Assembly (NCBI RefSeq): GCF_030316855.1
Contig: NZ_JASZYR010000004.1
Coordinates: 62,001 to 126,000, forward strand
Direction: 5' to 3'
From: Variovorax sp. J22P240
Lineage (GTDB): Bacteria; Pseudomonadota; Gammaproteobacteria; Burkholderiales; Burkholderiaceae_C
Length of the DNA stretch: 64,000 nucleotides
Shown here: piece after piece, positions 12,904 to 23,135 of the stretch
How positions within the stretch are numbered: position 1 is the first letter of the stretch
How the letters are laid out: each line of letters starts with the position of its first letter
Made by a program: the position numbers and the translations under genes
Notes under the pieces: model-generated
What the model was told of the DNA's origin: nothing
Seen by the model: the letters and a program-made list of their open reading frames with translations, nothing else
The model's database searches: none

Positions 12904-13695
12904 ATGAGTGACTTCACTACCCTCGAACTGGCCATCGAAGGCGCCGTTGCGCGCATCTGGCTCAACCGGCCCGAGCTGCGCAATGCCTTCGACGACGTCG
13001 TCATCCGCGAACTCGGCGAGGCCTTTGCGCGGGCGAGCGCTGCGACGGATGTGCGGGTGATCGTGCTCGGCGCGAACGGTCCGGCGTTCTGCGCCGGGGC
13101 CAATCTCAACTGGATGCGACGTGCCGCCGACTTCACGCACGAGCAGAACCTCGCCGACGCGGGCGGCCTTGCCGCGATGCTGCGCACCATTCATGAAAGC
13201 CCCAAGCCGGTGATCGCGCGCGTGCAGGGCGACGTCTACGCGGGCGGCATGGGCCTGGTCGCCGCGTGCGATATCGCGGTGAGCGTCGACACCGCCTGGT
13301 ACTGCTTGAGCGAGGTCAAGATCGGCCTGATCCCCGCCACCATCAGCCCCTACGTGCTGCGCGCGATGGGCACGCGCGCCGCGCAGCGCTGGTTCCTCAC
13401 GGCCGAGCGGTTCACCGCGAACGAGGCGCATCGCATCGGCTTCGTGCACGAAGTGGTCGCCGCGGATGCGCTCGATGCCAAGGTGGCGGAGATCGTGAAG
13501 GCGCTCACCAGCGCGAGCCCGGCAGCGGTGCGCGCCTGCAAGACGCTGATCGCGGACGTGGCCGGACGCGAGATCGACGATGCGCTGGTCACGAAGACGG
13601 TGCAGGGCATTGCCGACATCCGCGCCAGCGAAGAAGGTCGCGAAGGCGTGCAGTCCTTCCTGCAAAAGCGCAAGCCATCCTGGCTGAACGGCTGA
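12904..13695 (+). CDS. liuC: 3-methylglutaconyl-CoA hydratase (enoyl-CoA hydratase family)
   Basis: A 263-residue crotonase-fold protein predicted to hydrate 3-methylglutaconyl-CoA to HMG-CoA. The oxyanion-hole blocks are FCAGANLNWMRR (about residues 61-72) and YAGGMGLVAACD (about residues 112-124). The active-site segment SEVKIGLIPATISPYV is typical of methylglutaconyl-CoA hydratases and related LiuC proteins. Position between the two carboxylase subunit genes supports this role over a generic enoyl-CoA hydratase. The chosen start ATG is at 12904; upstream in-frame sequence belongs to the DinB gene region. Confidence 0.92.
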   Translation: MSDFTTLELAIEGAVARIWLNRPELRNAFDDVVIRELGEAFARASAATDVRVIVLGANGPAFCAGANLNWMRRAADFTHEQNLADAGGLAAMLRTIHESPKPVIARVQGDVYAGGMGLVAACDIAVSVDTAWYCLSEVKIGLIPATISPYVLRAMGTRAAQRWFLTAERFTANEAHRIGFVHEVVAADALDAKVAEIVKALTSASPAAVRACKTLIADVAGREIDDALVTKTVQGIADIRASEEGREGVQSFLQKRKPSWLNG

Positions 13696-13708
13696 AGCGA
13701 GCCACCCC

Positions 13709-14372
13709 ATGAACTCACTCGACATGCCCCAACTGCTGGCGCTCGCCGCTGCGCTGGGGTGGGCGAGCGGCGTTCGGTTGTACCTCGTCGTGCTGTTGAC
13801 TGGCCTTGCCGGCTACTTCGAATGGGTGCCGCTGCCGAGTGGACTGCACTTGCTGGCGCATCCGGTCGTCATCGCGGCGAGCGGCTTCATGGTCTTCGTC
13901 GAGTTCTTCGCCGACAAGATCCCAGGGCTCGATTCGATCTGGGACATGGTCCACACGGCGATCCGCATTCCGGCGGGTGCCGCGCTGGCGGCGGGCGTGT
14001 TCGGCGCCGACCATGCGGCGATGGCGCTGGTCGCGGCCTTGCTCGGCGGCGGCTTCGCAGCGACCGCGCATGCGGCCAAGGCCACGACGCGTGCGGCCAT
14101 CAACACCTCGCCCGAGCCATTCAGCAACGTCGGCGCTTCGCTGGTCGAGGATGGCATGGTGCCTGCGGGGCTCTGGCTCGCGGTCGCGCACCCGCTGCTG
14201 TTCGGTGTGCTCTTCATCGCCGTGCTGGTGCTCAGCGTGTGGCTGATCCGCAAGAGCTGGCGCTTCCTCAAATCCCTCTTTGGCCGTGTGGCGCGCATCT
14301 TCAGCGGCCGGCCCGATCCTGGCGTGTCCCCCGCGTTCCAGCTCAAGAAGAACTCCCCCGGAGACTCATCGA

Positions 14373-14380
<8 letters not shown>
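13709..14380 (+). CDS. DUF4126 domain-containing membrane protein
   Basis: A 223-residue protein with about five or six hydrophobic segments (for example around residues 8-35, 50-70, 90-120 and 155-180). The blocks ALGWASGVRLY, FVEFFADKIPGLDSIWD and AATAHAAKATTRAAINTSPEPFSN identify the DUF4126 family of inner-membrane proteins, whose function is unknown. The C-terminal tail is basic and cytoplasmic. Its last codons overlap the start of the carboxylase alpha subunit by 8 bp (ATG at 14373, stop ending 14380), so it is translationally linked to the liu operon. Confidence 0.85.
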
Positions 14381-16367
<1,987 letters not shown>

Positions 16368-16396
16368 GCCGACGTGGAGGCCATTAAGCTTGAGGG

Positions 16397-17338
16397 ATGA
16401 CCTCCCGAATCCGAATCACCGTCTGTCTCACCGACAACCGCCCCGACCCGTGGATCGAGGGCCTTCGCGCCGCCCTGCCTGAAGCCGAGGTCGAGAACTG
16501 GGCTCCTGGCGCCGCGCCGGCCGACCACGCCGTGGTCTGGTCGCCGCCACAGGCGCTGCTCGACGACCAGCCCGGCCTGCGCGGCATGTTCAACATCGGC
16601 GCCGGCGTCGACGCGCTGCTCAAGCTCAAGGTGCCGCCACAGACCCGCGTCGTGCGGCTCGACGATGCAGGCATGTCGGTGCAGATGGCCGAATACGTCT
16701 GCCATTTCCTGATCCGGCATTTCCGAGAATTCGATGCCTACGAGGCCGAGGGACGTGCGGGTCGCTGGAGCTATCGCAAGCCGCGCGAGCGCAAGGACTT
16801 CACGGTCGGCGTGATGGGGCTCGGCGTGCTGGGCGAGCGCGTGGCGAAGGCCATCGGCCAGTTCGAGTTTCCGGTCAACGGCTGGAGCCGTTCGGCCAAG
16901 TCCATCGACGGCCTGCGCTGCTTCTCGGGCGAATCGGAGTTCGACGCTTTCCTGGGTGCGAGCCGCGTGCTCGTCAATCTGCTGCCGCTGACGCCGGCCA
17001 CGCGCGGCATCCTCAACCGCGAAACGCTCTCCAAGCTCAACGGCGGCCAGCCCGGCGGCTACCTGATCAACGTGGCGCGAGGCGCGCATCTCGTGGATGC
17101 GGACCTGATCCCCTTGCTCGACAGCGGCCAGCTGGCCGGTGCGACGCTGGACGTGTTCGAGGTTGAGCCACTCGCGGCCGACCATCCGTTCTGGCGCCAT
17201 CCGAAGATCACCGTCACGCCGCACGGCTCGGCGCGCACCGAGCGCGAGGCGTCGATCGCCCAGATCGCCAGCAAGATCCGCGCGATGGAGCAGGGCGAGC
17301 CGATCGCCGGTGTTGTCGACGTCACCCGCGGGTACTAG
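16397..17338 (+). CDS. ghrA: Glyoxylate/hydroxypyruvate reductase A
   Basis: A 313-residue D-2-hydroxyacid dehydrogenase of the GhrA group, which reduces glyoxylate to glycolate and hydroxypyruvate to glycerate with NAD(P)H. The Rossmann fingerprint is GVMGLGVLGERVAKAIG (about residues 136-152). The substrate-binding Arg is in NVARGAHLVD, the Glu in FEVEPLAADHPFW, and the catalytic His in TVTPHGSA. Length matches E. coli GhrA (312). The start ATG at 16397 follows GAGGG. Separated from liuD by 29 bp, it could be read through, but no pathway link to leucine breakdown is evident. Three tandem 96-bp repeats follow directly after its stop. Confidence 0.88.
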   Translation: MTSRIRITVCLTDNRPDPWIEGLRAALPEAEVENWAPGAAPADHAVVWSPPQALLDDQPGLRGMFNIGAGVDALLKLKVPPQTRVVRLDDAGMSVQMAEYVCHFLIRHFREFDAYEAEGRAGRWSYRKPRERKDFTVGVMGLGVLGERVAKAIGQFEFPVNGWSRSAKSIDGLRCFSGESEFDAFLGASRVLVNLLPLTPATRGILNRETLSKLNGGQPGGYLINVARGAHLVDADLIPLLDSGQLAGATLDVFEVEPLAADHPFWRHPKITVTPHGSARTEREASIAQIASKIRAMEQGEPIAGVVDVTRGY

Positions 17339-17341
17339 TAG

Positions 17342-17625
17342 CTCGCCCCCAGGCTTCGCGCACTTCGTGTCGCTTCGCCTACCCCCTTCCGGGGGCAATA
17401 CCAGCGGCCCGGCAGAGCCGGTTCCGCGGTATTGAGACTCGCCCCCAGGCTTCGCGCACTTCGTGTCGCTTTGCCTACCCCCTTCCGGGGGCAATACCAG
17501 CGGCCCGGCAGAGCCGGTTCCGCAGTATTGAGACTCGCCCCCAGGCTTCGCGCACTTCGTGTCGCTTCGCCTACCCCCTTCCGGGGACAATACCAGCGGC
17601 CCGGCAGAGCCGGTTCCGCGGTATT
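17342..17625. repeat. Triple 96-bp tandem hairpin repeat between convergent genes
   Basis: Three near-identical direct copies begin at 17342, 17438 and 17534, a strict 96-bp period; the third is cut short at about 17625. Each unit opens with CTCGCCCCCAGGCTTCGCGC, contains a CCCCC-TT-CCGGGGG hairpin, and ends with a second hairpin in which CAATACC pairs with GGTATTG around CCGGC...GCCGG. Copies differ at only a few bases (for example GCTTTG for GCTTCG and GCAGTATTG for GCGGTATTG in copy 2). The block fills the whole gap between ghrA and the convergent cyclic-nucleotide-binding gene and may work as a bidirectional transcription stop. Related single copies lie at 24060 and 27367. Confidence 0.95.
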
Positions 17626-17635
17626 CCTGGCCCGT

Positions 17636-18349
17636 TCAGGCGACGCCGGACATTGCCTGCTGGCGGTTCGCAGCGATCTGGTGCTCCAGCCGCTTTCGGT
17701 CGGCCAGCAGGCGGCCGGTCACCAGCGTGACGACCTCGAAGCCGAAGGCCGGGTTCTGGTAATAGAGCTGCTTGAAGGTCATCTCGTCGATGCGCAGCAC
17801 GTTGCAGTCCGTCACGCAGCGGGCAGTGAGCGAGCGGCGCTTGTCGGGCGCGAAGAAAGCGATCTCGCCGAACAGGCGGCCTTCCTCCATCACCTCGCCG
17901 ATCTCCACGAACTCGATGCGGCCCGCGGCGAGGAAATACAAGTGCGTCGCGGCGTCGCCCTTGTGGAACAGCACGTGCCCGGCCTTCAGGCGCCTGCTGC
18001 GCATGTAGGGCCGAAGCCAGACGCCCGATAGATCGCTCGCCTGTGCCGCCGCGCTCACGCGGCGAGTCAGTCGCACCATCTGCGCTGTGCGGACCATGTT
18101 GATCGGCAGGAGCGCCCCGTGCAGCAGCACCATCAGCAGCGACGGGTGCAGGGCTCCATAGAGCAGGAAGCCGAGATTGCTGCCCACGGCCAGGCAGCGC
18201 AGCGGGATCATTGTCTTGACCAGGGAGCTGACGACCACCAGAGCGCCCGCGATGGCTGCCGAGCACAGCGCGATGATCCCCGAGGGTGTGGCGAGCGCCT
18301 GCGCAAGGCCCGCGTTGGCGGCGTCGATCAATGCTTGCGTTGACAGCAT
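17636..18349 (-). CDS. Membrane protein with C-terminal cyclic-nucleotide-binding (Crp-like) domain
   Basis: A 237-residue protein. The N-terminal third has hydrophobic segments (about residues 22-42, 48-62 and 65-82), so it is probably anchored in the inner membrane. Residues about 115-215 form a cNMP-binding fold, with AGHVLFHKGDAATHLYFLAAG and the phosphate-binding-cassette-like GRLFGEIAFFAPDKRRSLTA. No DNA-binding helix-turn-helix follows, so it is not a Crp-type regulator. The start at 18349 (MLSTQALIDAANAG) has a good AGGAGC site; the open frame continues upstream only as shadow of the IclR gene. The ligand and partner are unknown. Confidence 0.8.
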   Translation of the reverse strand: MLSTQALIDAANAGLAQALATPSGIIALCSAAIAGALVVVSSLVKTMIPLRCLAVGSNLGFLLYGALHPSLLMVLLHGALLPINMVRTAQMVRLTRRVSAAAQASDLSGVWLRPYMRSRRLKAGHVLFHKGDAATHLYFLAAGRIEFVEIGEVMEEGRLFGEIAFFAPDKRRSLTARCVTDCNVLRIDEMTFKQLYYQNPAFGFEVVTLVTGRLLADRKRLEHQIAANRQQAMSGVA

Positions 18350-18455
18350 TTCTGCTCCTGGTAGTGGCCGGCGTGAGGGCCTCATGCAATGTGCCACAGC
18401 CGTGCGTATTGCAAGTCCTGCGCCCATGCGGGGACAAACCCTGATGCCGTTGTTA

Positions 18456-18489
18456 TTCACATAGATGAAAATAAATTCATGAGTGTGAA
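18456..18489. promoter_or_regulatory. AT-rich imperfect palindrome over the IclR start codon, candidate operator
   Basis: TTCACATAGATGAA (18456-18469), a 6-bp AATAAA spacer, then TTCATGAGTGTGAA (18476-18489). The second arm is the inverse complement of the first at 11 of 14 positions. It stands out by base composition from the GC-rich surroundings and overlaps the predicted start codon at 18479. IclR regulators bind such dyads and often repress their own gene, so autoregulation is a reasonable inference. Confidence 0.45.
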
Positions 18490-19216
18490 AACAGCATTGC
18501 GCGTGATCGACATCATCGAAGCCTTCGCGCAGGAGAAGCAGCCACTCGCGCTCACGGAGATGGCGCGTCTGCTCGACATGCCGGTGTCGAGCTGCCTCGG
18601 CCTGATCCGTACGCTCGAGGAGCGCGGCTACGTCTACGAAACGGGCCGCCGCCAGGGCTTCTACCCAACGAGCCGGCTCCTCGCGATGGCGCAGGTGATC
18701 GCCGCGAACGACCCGGTGCTCGATCGCGTCAAGCCTGCCTTGCAGGAACTGCGCGACGCAGCGCGCGAGACCGTCGTCTTCGGCAAATTCCGCGAGGAGG
18801 GCCGGGTGGTCTATCTGGAGGTGATGCCGGCGCCGCAGAGCATCCGCTACTCCGCCGAGGCCGGCGAGACGCGCCCGGCCTATGCCAATTCGCTCGGCCG
18901 CGCGCTGCTGTCGACGCTGGCGCCCGACGCGCGCCGCCAGTTGCTCAAGGCCACGAAGCTCGTGCGCCTGACCGATGCCACGCTGACCACGCCCGCCGCC
19001 ATCGAGCAGGAGCTTGAACGCGCGGCGGCGCGCGGCTGGTACGGCAACCTGGGCGAGAGCATTCCCGACCTGATTGGCCTGGCCTGGCCGCTGCGCATCG
19101 GCGGCCAGGCCTACGCCATCTCGGTGGCCGGCCCGCGCTACCGGCTGGAGCCGCGGATCGACGAGATCGCGGCGATGCTGCGCGCCGCCTGCCTGACCGT
19201 GGAGCAGAAGGGCTGA
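18479..19216 (+). CDS. IclR-family transcriptional regulator
   Basis: A 245-residue IclR regulator: an N-terminal winged helix-turn-helix (about residues 1-65, with LALTEMARLLDMPVSSCLGL) and a C-terminal effector-binding IclR/GAF-like domain (about 75-245, with blocks ANSLGRALLSTLAPDAR and GNLGESIPDLIGLAWPL). The start at 18479 (MSVKTALRVIDIIEAF) fits the family's usual N-terminus; it lacks an obvious Shine-Dalgarno and lies within a palindromic sequence. Upstream in-frame residues to 18389 look non-native. It overlaps the downstream cupin gene (TGATG) and is probably the regulator of the cupin-Bug-CoA-transferase-dehydrogenase cluster. Confidence 0.9.
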   Translation: MSVKTALRVIDIIEAFAQEKQPLALTEMARLLDMPVSSCLGLIRTLEERGYVYETGRRQGFYPTSRLLAMAQVIAANDPVLDRVKPALQELRDAARETVVFGKFREEGRVVYLEVMPAPQSIRYSAEAGETRPAYANSLGRALLSTLAPDARRQLLKATKLVRLTDATLTTPAAIEQELERAAARGWYGNLGESIPDLIGLAWPLRIGGQAYAISVAGPRYRLEPRIDEIAAMLRAACLTVEQKG

Positions 19217-19608
19217 TGAACGCATCCGCCGCACCCCGTTATTTCGTCCGCGAGGACGACATCGCCGGCTACCACCCGGCCAACCACACCGGCACGCTCA
19301 ACAAGCGCCTGATCGGCCCCGAGACCGTGGGCGCCAGGCAGATCGAAATGCTGGTCGGCCACATCCAGAAGGGCAAGGGCGCGCTGCCGCATGCGCATCC
19401 GGGCATCGAGCAGGTCTGCTACCTACTGCAGGGCCGCGCCGTCGCGGAAGTCGGCGGCCAGCGGCAGGAACTGGGTCCGGGCGACTGCTGCTTCTTCCCG
19501 GCCGATGCGATGCACACCTTCACCGTCGTGAGCGATGAGCCGGTGCGCGTGCTCGTGATCTACAGCCCGCCCTACGAGGAATCGCCCGAGCGCGTGATCC
19601 GTCCCTGA
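19216..19608 (+). CDS. Cupin-domain protein
   Basis: A 130-residue single-domain cupin. The conserved motif 1 is in ALPHAHPGIEQVCYLLQGRA, supplying His and Glu metal ligands. Motif 2 is in LGPGDCCFFPADAMHTF. It may bind a metal and act on, or sense, a small carboxylic acid; the reaction cannot be predicted. The start ATG at 19216 shares the last base of the IclR stop codon, so the two genes are translationally coupled. It is followed 42 bp later by a Bug-type binding protein. Confidence 0.85.
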   Translation: MNASAAPRYFVREDDIAGYHPANHTGTLNKRLIGPETVGARQIEMLVGHIQKGKGALPHAHPGIEQVCYLLQGRAVAEVGGQRQELGPGDCCFFPADAMHTFTVVSDEPVRVLVIYSPPYEESPERVIRP

Positions 19609-19650
19609 CGGGCCGTGGACTCGGTTTTTGACATCACCACCGGAGACAGC

Positions 19651-20658
19651 ATGCAGAAGATCGCGAAAGACATGTCAGTGACAAACCGCCGCGGCTTCAT
19701 TGCGCTCGGTGCCGGCATCGGCCTCGGCGCTGCGATGCCCCGGGCCTTCGCGCAGGAGGGCGCCTACCCGAAGCAGCCCATCAAGCTGGTCGTGCCCTTC
19801 GCTGCGGGCAGCGGCACCGATGCGGTCGCGCGCATCACGGCGCAGATGCTGGGCGAAGCGTTGAAGGGCCCTGTCATCGTCGACAACCGGGCCGGCGCCA
19901 ACGGCGTGATCGCAGCCGAGGCCGTGGCCAAGGCCGCGCCCGATGGCTACACGCTCTTCATGACGACCAACACCACGCATTCGGCCAACCCGAGCCTGTT
20001 CAAGCGGCTGCCCTACGACCCCGTCAAGGACTACACGCCAATCAGCCGCATGGGCAACCTGCCTTTCATGCTGGTGGTGAACAACGATCTGCCAGTAAAG
20101 AACGTCGCCGAATTGCTGGCCTGGGGCCGCGCGAATCCCGGCAAGCTGAGCTACGCGAGCGGCAACAGCACCGGCATCGTCTGCGGCGCCACGCTCTCGC
20201 GCATGAGCGGCGTCCCGATGCTGCACGTGCCTTACAAGAGCACGCCGCCGGCCATCGCCGACCTGATCGGCGGGCAGGTCTCGATGATGGTGGTCGACCT
20301 CGCGGCCGGCCTTGCCACCGTCAAGGCCGGCAAGATGCGCGCGATCGCCGTCACCACCCAGGAGCGCACGCGGCTCTTTCCGGAACTGCCGCCGCTGGCC
20401 GACACGCCCGAACTCAAGGGCTTCGACATCACCTCGTGGAACGGCGTGTACGGACCGGCCGGCATGCCGAAGGACATCGTCGCGCGCCTCAACCAGTCGC
20501 TGGCCGCGATGGCCAACGGCCCGGTCTTCCGCGAGCGCGTCGCCAAGCTGGGCTTCGATGCCTTCGGCAGCACGCCCGAGGAACTGGGCACGTTCACCGT
20601 GGCCGAACTCGCCAAGTGGAAGAAGCTGATCGACGCCGCCGGCATCCAGCCCGAATGA
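19651..20658 (+). CDS. Bug-family tripartite tricarboxylate receptor (periplasmic binding protein) 1
   Basis: A 335-residue TctC/Bug-type solute receptor. The signal region NRRGFIALGAGIGLGAAMPRAFA has a twin-arginine-like RR and a hydrophobic core with cleavage near AFA-QE. The mature part starts with the typical YPKQPIKLVVPFAAGSGTD and has [24 protein letters not shown]. These proteins bind carboxylates in the periplasm for tripartite tricarboxylate transporters, but no tctA/tctB lies nearby. The start at 19651 has a GGAGAC site. The stop overlaps the CoA-transferase start (ATGA), so the receptor and the enzyme are probably dedicated to the same substrate. Confidence 0.93.
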   Translation: MQKIAKDMSVTNRRGFIALGAGIGLGAAMPRAFAQEGAYPKQPIKLVVPFAAGSGTDAVARITAQMLGEALKGPVIVDNRAGANGVIAAEAVAKAAPDGYTLFMTTNTTHSANPSLFKRLPYDPVKDYTPISRMGNLPFMLVVNNDLPVKNVAELLAWGRANPGKLSYASGNSTGIVCGATLSRMSGVPMLHVPYKSTPPAIADLIGGQVSMMVVDLAAGLATVKAGKMRAIAVTTQERTRLFPELPPLADTPELKGFDITSWNGVYGPAGMPKDIVARLNQSLAAMANGPVFRERVAKLGFDAFGSTPEELGTFTVAELAKWKKLIDAAGIQPE

Positions 20659-21908
20659 GCATGCCGACGATGACCGCCCCGGAAGCCGGCGGACCCTTGC
20701 AGGGCATCCGCATCCTCGACCTCACGGCCGTGGTGATGGGGCCTTACGCGACGCAGACCTTGGGCGATCTCGGCGCCGACGTCATCAAGGTCGAACCGCC
20801 CTCGGGCGACAACCTGCGCGCGGTTGGACCGATGCGCCATCCCGGCATGGGTGCGATGGCGATGCACCTCAACCGCAACAAGCGTTCGGTGGTGCTCGAC
20901 CTCAAGCGCTCCCAAGGCCGCGAGGCCTGCCTGCGGCTGGCGAAGGATTGCGATGCGCTGATCTACAACACGCGGCCGCAGGCCATGGCGCGGCTGGGGC
21001 TGGACTATGCGGCGGTCGCTGCCGTCAACCCCAAGATCGTCTACCTCGGCACCTTCGGCTACGGCGAGGAAGGGCCGTATGCCGGCAAGCCTGCGTACGA
21101 CGACCTGATTCAGGGCGCGGCTGGCGTCGCCTCGCTGTTCGCGCAGCAGAGCGGTGGCGAGCCGCGCTATGCGCCGGTCACGCTGGCCGATCGCGCGGTG
21201 GGGCTGCAGGCGGCCATCGCGCTGCTGGCTGCAGTGCTGCATGCACAGCGGACCGGCCGAGGCCAGTCCGTCGAAGTACCGATGTTCGAGGCGCTCGCGC
21301 AGTTCGTGATGGGCGACCATCTCGGCGGCCACAGTTTCGAGCCACCGATCGGCCCCACCGGCTACGCGCGGCTGCTGGCCCCGCACCGCAAGCCCTATGC
21401 CACGGCCGACGGCTATCTGAGCGTGCTGATCTACAACGACAAGCACTGGCAGGCATTCTTCGACCTCATCGGCCGGCCCGAGCTGCGCGACTCGCCGATG
21501 TTCGGCAACCACACCGCGCGCGCAGCGCACATCGGCGAGGTCTACGCCTTCGTGGCCGAGGTGATGGTCACGCGCACGTCCGATCAATGGATGGCCGCGC
21601 TCGAAGCGGCCGACATTCCAGTCGCGCGCCTGCACAGCACCGAGAGCCTGCTCGACGATCCGCACCTGCGCGCCGTCGGTTTCTTTCCCGAGTTCGATCA
21701 TCCGAGCGAAGGCCGCATCCGCACGCCGGCGCCGGTCGGCCGCTACGGCGCCACGCCGGCCGCCATCCGTCGGCCGACGCCACGTATCGGCGAGCACAGC
21801 GTCGAGCTGTTGCGCGAAGCGGGCTATGGCGCCGAAGAGATCGAGCGACTCCTGGCCGATGGCGTCACGCTGCAGCCGGCACGCAACCCCTCCGAGGATT
21901 CCCCATGA
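20655..21908 (+). CDS. CaiB/BaiF-family CoA-transferase (IclR cluster)
   Basis: A 417-residue class III CoA-transferase. N-terminal block [31 protein letters not shown] is typical. The catalytic Asp is expected in the [10 protein letters not shown] segment. These enzymes move CoA between acyl-CoA and a free carboxylate, often with succinyl-CoA as donor, thus activating a substrate without ATP. It is coupled by ATGA to the Bug receptor and overlaps the dehydrogenase start (21905). The substrate is unknown, presumably the acid bound by the receptor. Confidence 0.9.
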   Translation: MSMPTMTAPEAGGPLQGIRILDLTAVVMGPYATQTLGDLGADVIKVEPPSGDNLRAVGPMRHPGMGAMAMHLNRNKRSVVLDLKRSQGREACLRLAKDCDALIYNTRPQAMARLGLDYAAVAAVNPKIVYLGTFGYGEEGPYAGKPAYDDLIQGAAGVASLFAQQSGGEPRYAPVTLADRAVGLQAAIALLAAVLHAQRTGRGQSVEVPMFEALAQFVMGDHLGGHSFEPPIGPTGYARLLAPHRKPYATADGYLSVLIYNDKHWQAFFDLIGRPELRDSPMFGNHTARAAHIGEVYAFVAEVMVTRTSDQWMAALEAADIPVARLHSTESLLDDPHLRAVGFFPEFDHPSEGRIRTPAPVGRYGATPAAIRRPTPRIGEHSVELLREAGYGAEEIERLLADGVTLQPARNPSEDSP

Positions 21909-23075
21909 ACTTCTCCCTTGACGAAGACCAGCGCGCGCTGGTCGCTGCCATCGAACGCCTCTGCGAAGACTTCCCCGCCGACTACTGGCGCGAGCACGAC
22001 GACAGCGCCACTTTCCCGCACGAGTTCCATCGCGCGGTCGCCGCCAGCGGCTGGCTCGGCATCGCGATGCCCGAGGCACAGGGAGGCGCCGGGCTCGGCA
22101 TCACCGACGCGGCGTTGATGATGCGCGCCATCAGTGCGTCGGGTGCCGGCATGTCGGGCGCATCGGCCATCCACATGAACATCTTCGGACTCAACCCCCG
22201 TGGTGGTGTTCGGCACCGAGGAACAGCGCCAGCGCTTCCTGCCGCCGCTGATCGCGGGCGACGAGAAGGCGTGCTTCGCCGTGACCGAGCCCGACGCGGG
22301 CCTCGACACCACGCGGCTCAAGACACAGGCGTTGCGCCAGCCCGGCGGCGGTTACGTGCTGCACGGCCGCAAGATTTGGATCTCGACCGCCCAGGTGGCC
22401 GACCGCATGCTGATCCTGGCGCGCACCACGCCGCTCGACGAAGTGAAGAAGCCGACGCAGGGCCTCACGCTGTTCTACACCGCGCTGGACCGCAGCCGCG
22501 TCGAGGTGCGCGAGATCCACAAGCTCGGCCGCGCGGCGGTCGACTCCAACATGCTCTTCATCGACGGGCTCGAAGTTCCCGAGGAGGACCGCATCGGCGA
22601 AGAGGGCAGGGGCTTCGAGTACATCCTGCATGGCCTCAATCCCGAGCGCATCCTGATCGCGGCCGAGGCCATCGGCATCGGTCGCGCGGCCCTCCGCATC
22701 GCGTCGCAATACGCGAAGGAGCGCGTGGTGTTCGGCCGACCGATCGGGCAGAACCAAGGCGTGGCACATCCGCTGGCGCGCGCCTGGGCGAACCTCGAAG
22801 CTGCCGACCTGATGGTTTTCAAGGCGGCCACGCTCTACGACGCGGGCGAGCCCTGCGGCACCGAGGCCAATGCCGCCAAATACCTCGCGGCCGAGGCGGC
22901 GCACGACGCCTGCCAGAACGCCATCCTCACGCTCGGCGGCATGGGCTACGCCAAGGAATACCACGTGGAGCGGTTGCTGCGCGAGAGCTACATCCCCCGC
23001 ATTGCGCCGGTGAGTCCGCAGATGATCCTCAACTTCATTGCGGAGAAAGCGCTGGGCCTACCTAAGTCTTATTGA
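21905..23075 (+). pseudogene. Acyl-CoA dehydrogenase gene interrupted by a one-base frameshift
   Basis: Two overlapping frames together make a complete acyl-CoA dehydrogenase of 389 residues. The first part (from ATG 21905) reads [20 protein letters not shown] up to NIFGLNP. The second continues in the other frame as VVVFGTEEQRQRFLPPL to the stop at 23075. The switch point is a run of five C at 22195-22199; four C would restore one frame. FAD/substrate blocks such as FAVTEPDAGLDTTRLKT, LNPERILIAAEA and LTLGGMGYAKEYHVERLLRE are intact. Either a recent mutation or a sequencing or assembly error in a homopolymer. If functional, it would oxidise the acyl-CoA made by the upstream CoA-transferase. 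Confidence 0.85.
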
Positions 23076-23135
23076 AGGCGGCGAAAATGGAGGAGGCGCC
23101 GCGAGGCACGCTCCCATTCTTCGAACGAGACCACC

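Noticed and set aside
17342..17625. CRISPR array
   Set aside because: The three units are contiguous 96-bp copies with no variable spacers and no cas genes nearby.
17432..18031. A 199-residue plus-strand open frame beginning in the 96-bp repeats
   Set aside because: Its first part is the repeat translated (visible twice as RLAPRLRALRVA), and the rest is antisense to the cyclic-nucleotide-binding gene.
18389..18478. Longer N-terminus for the IclR regulator starting at 18389
   Set aside because: The added 30 residues are Cys/His-rich, not like any IclR N-terminus, and lie in the divergent promoter region; the family's usual start matches ATG 18479.
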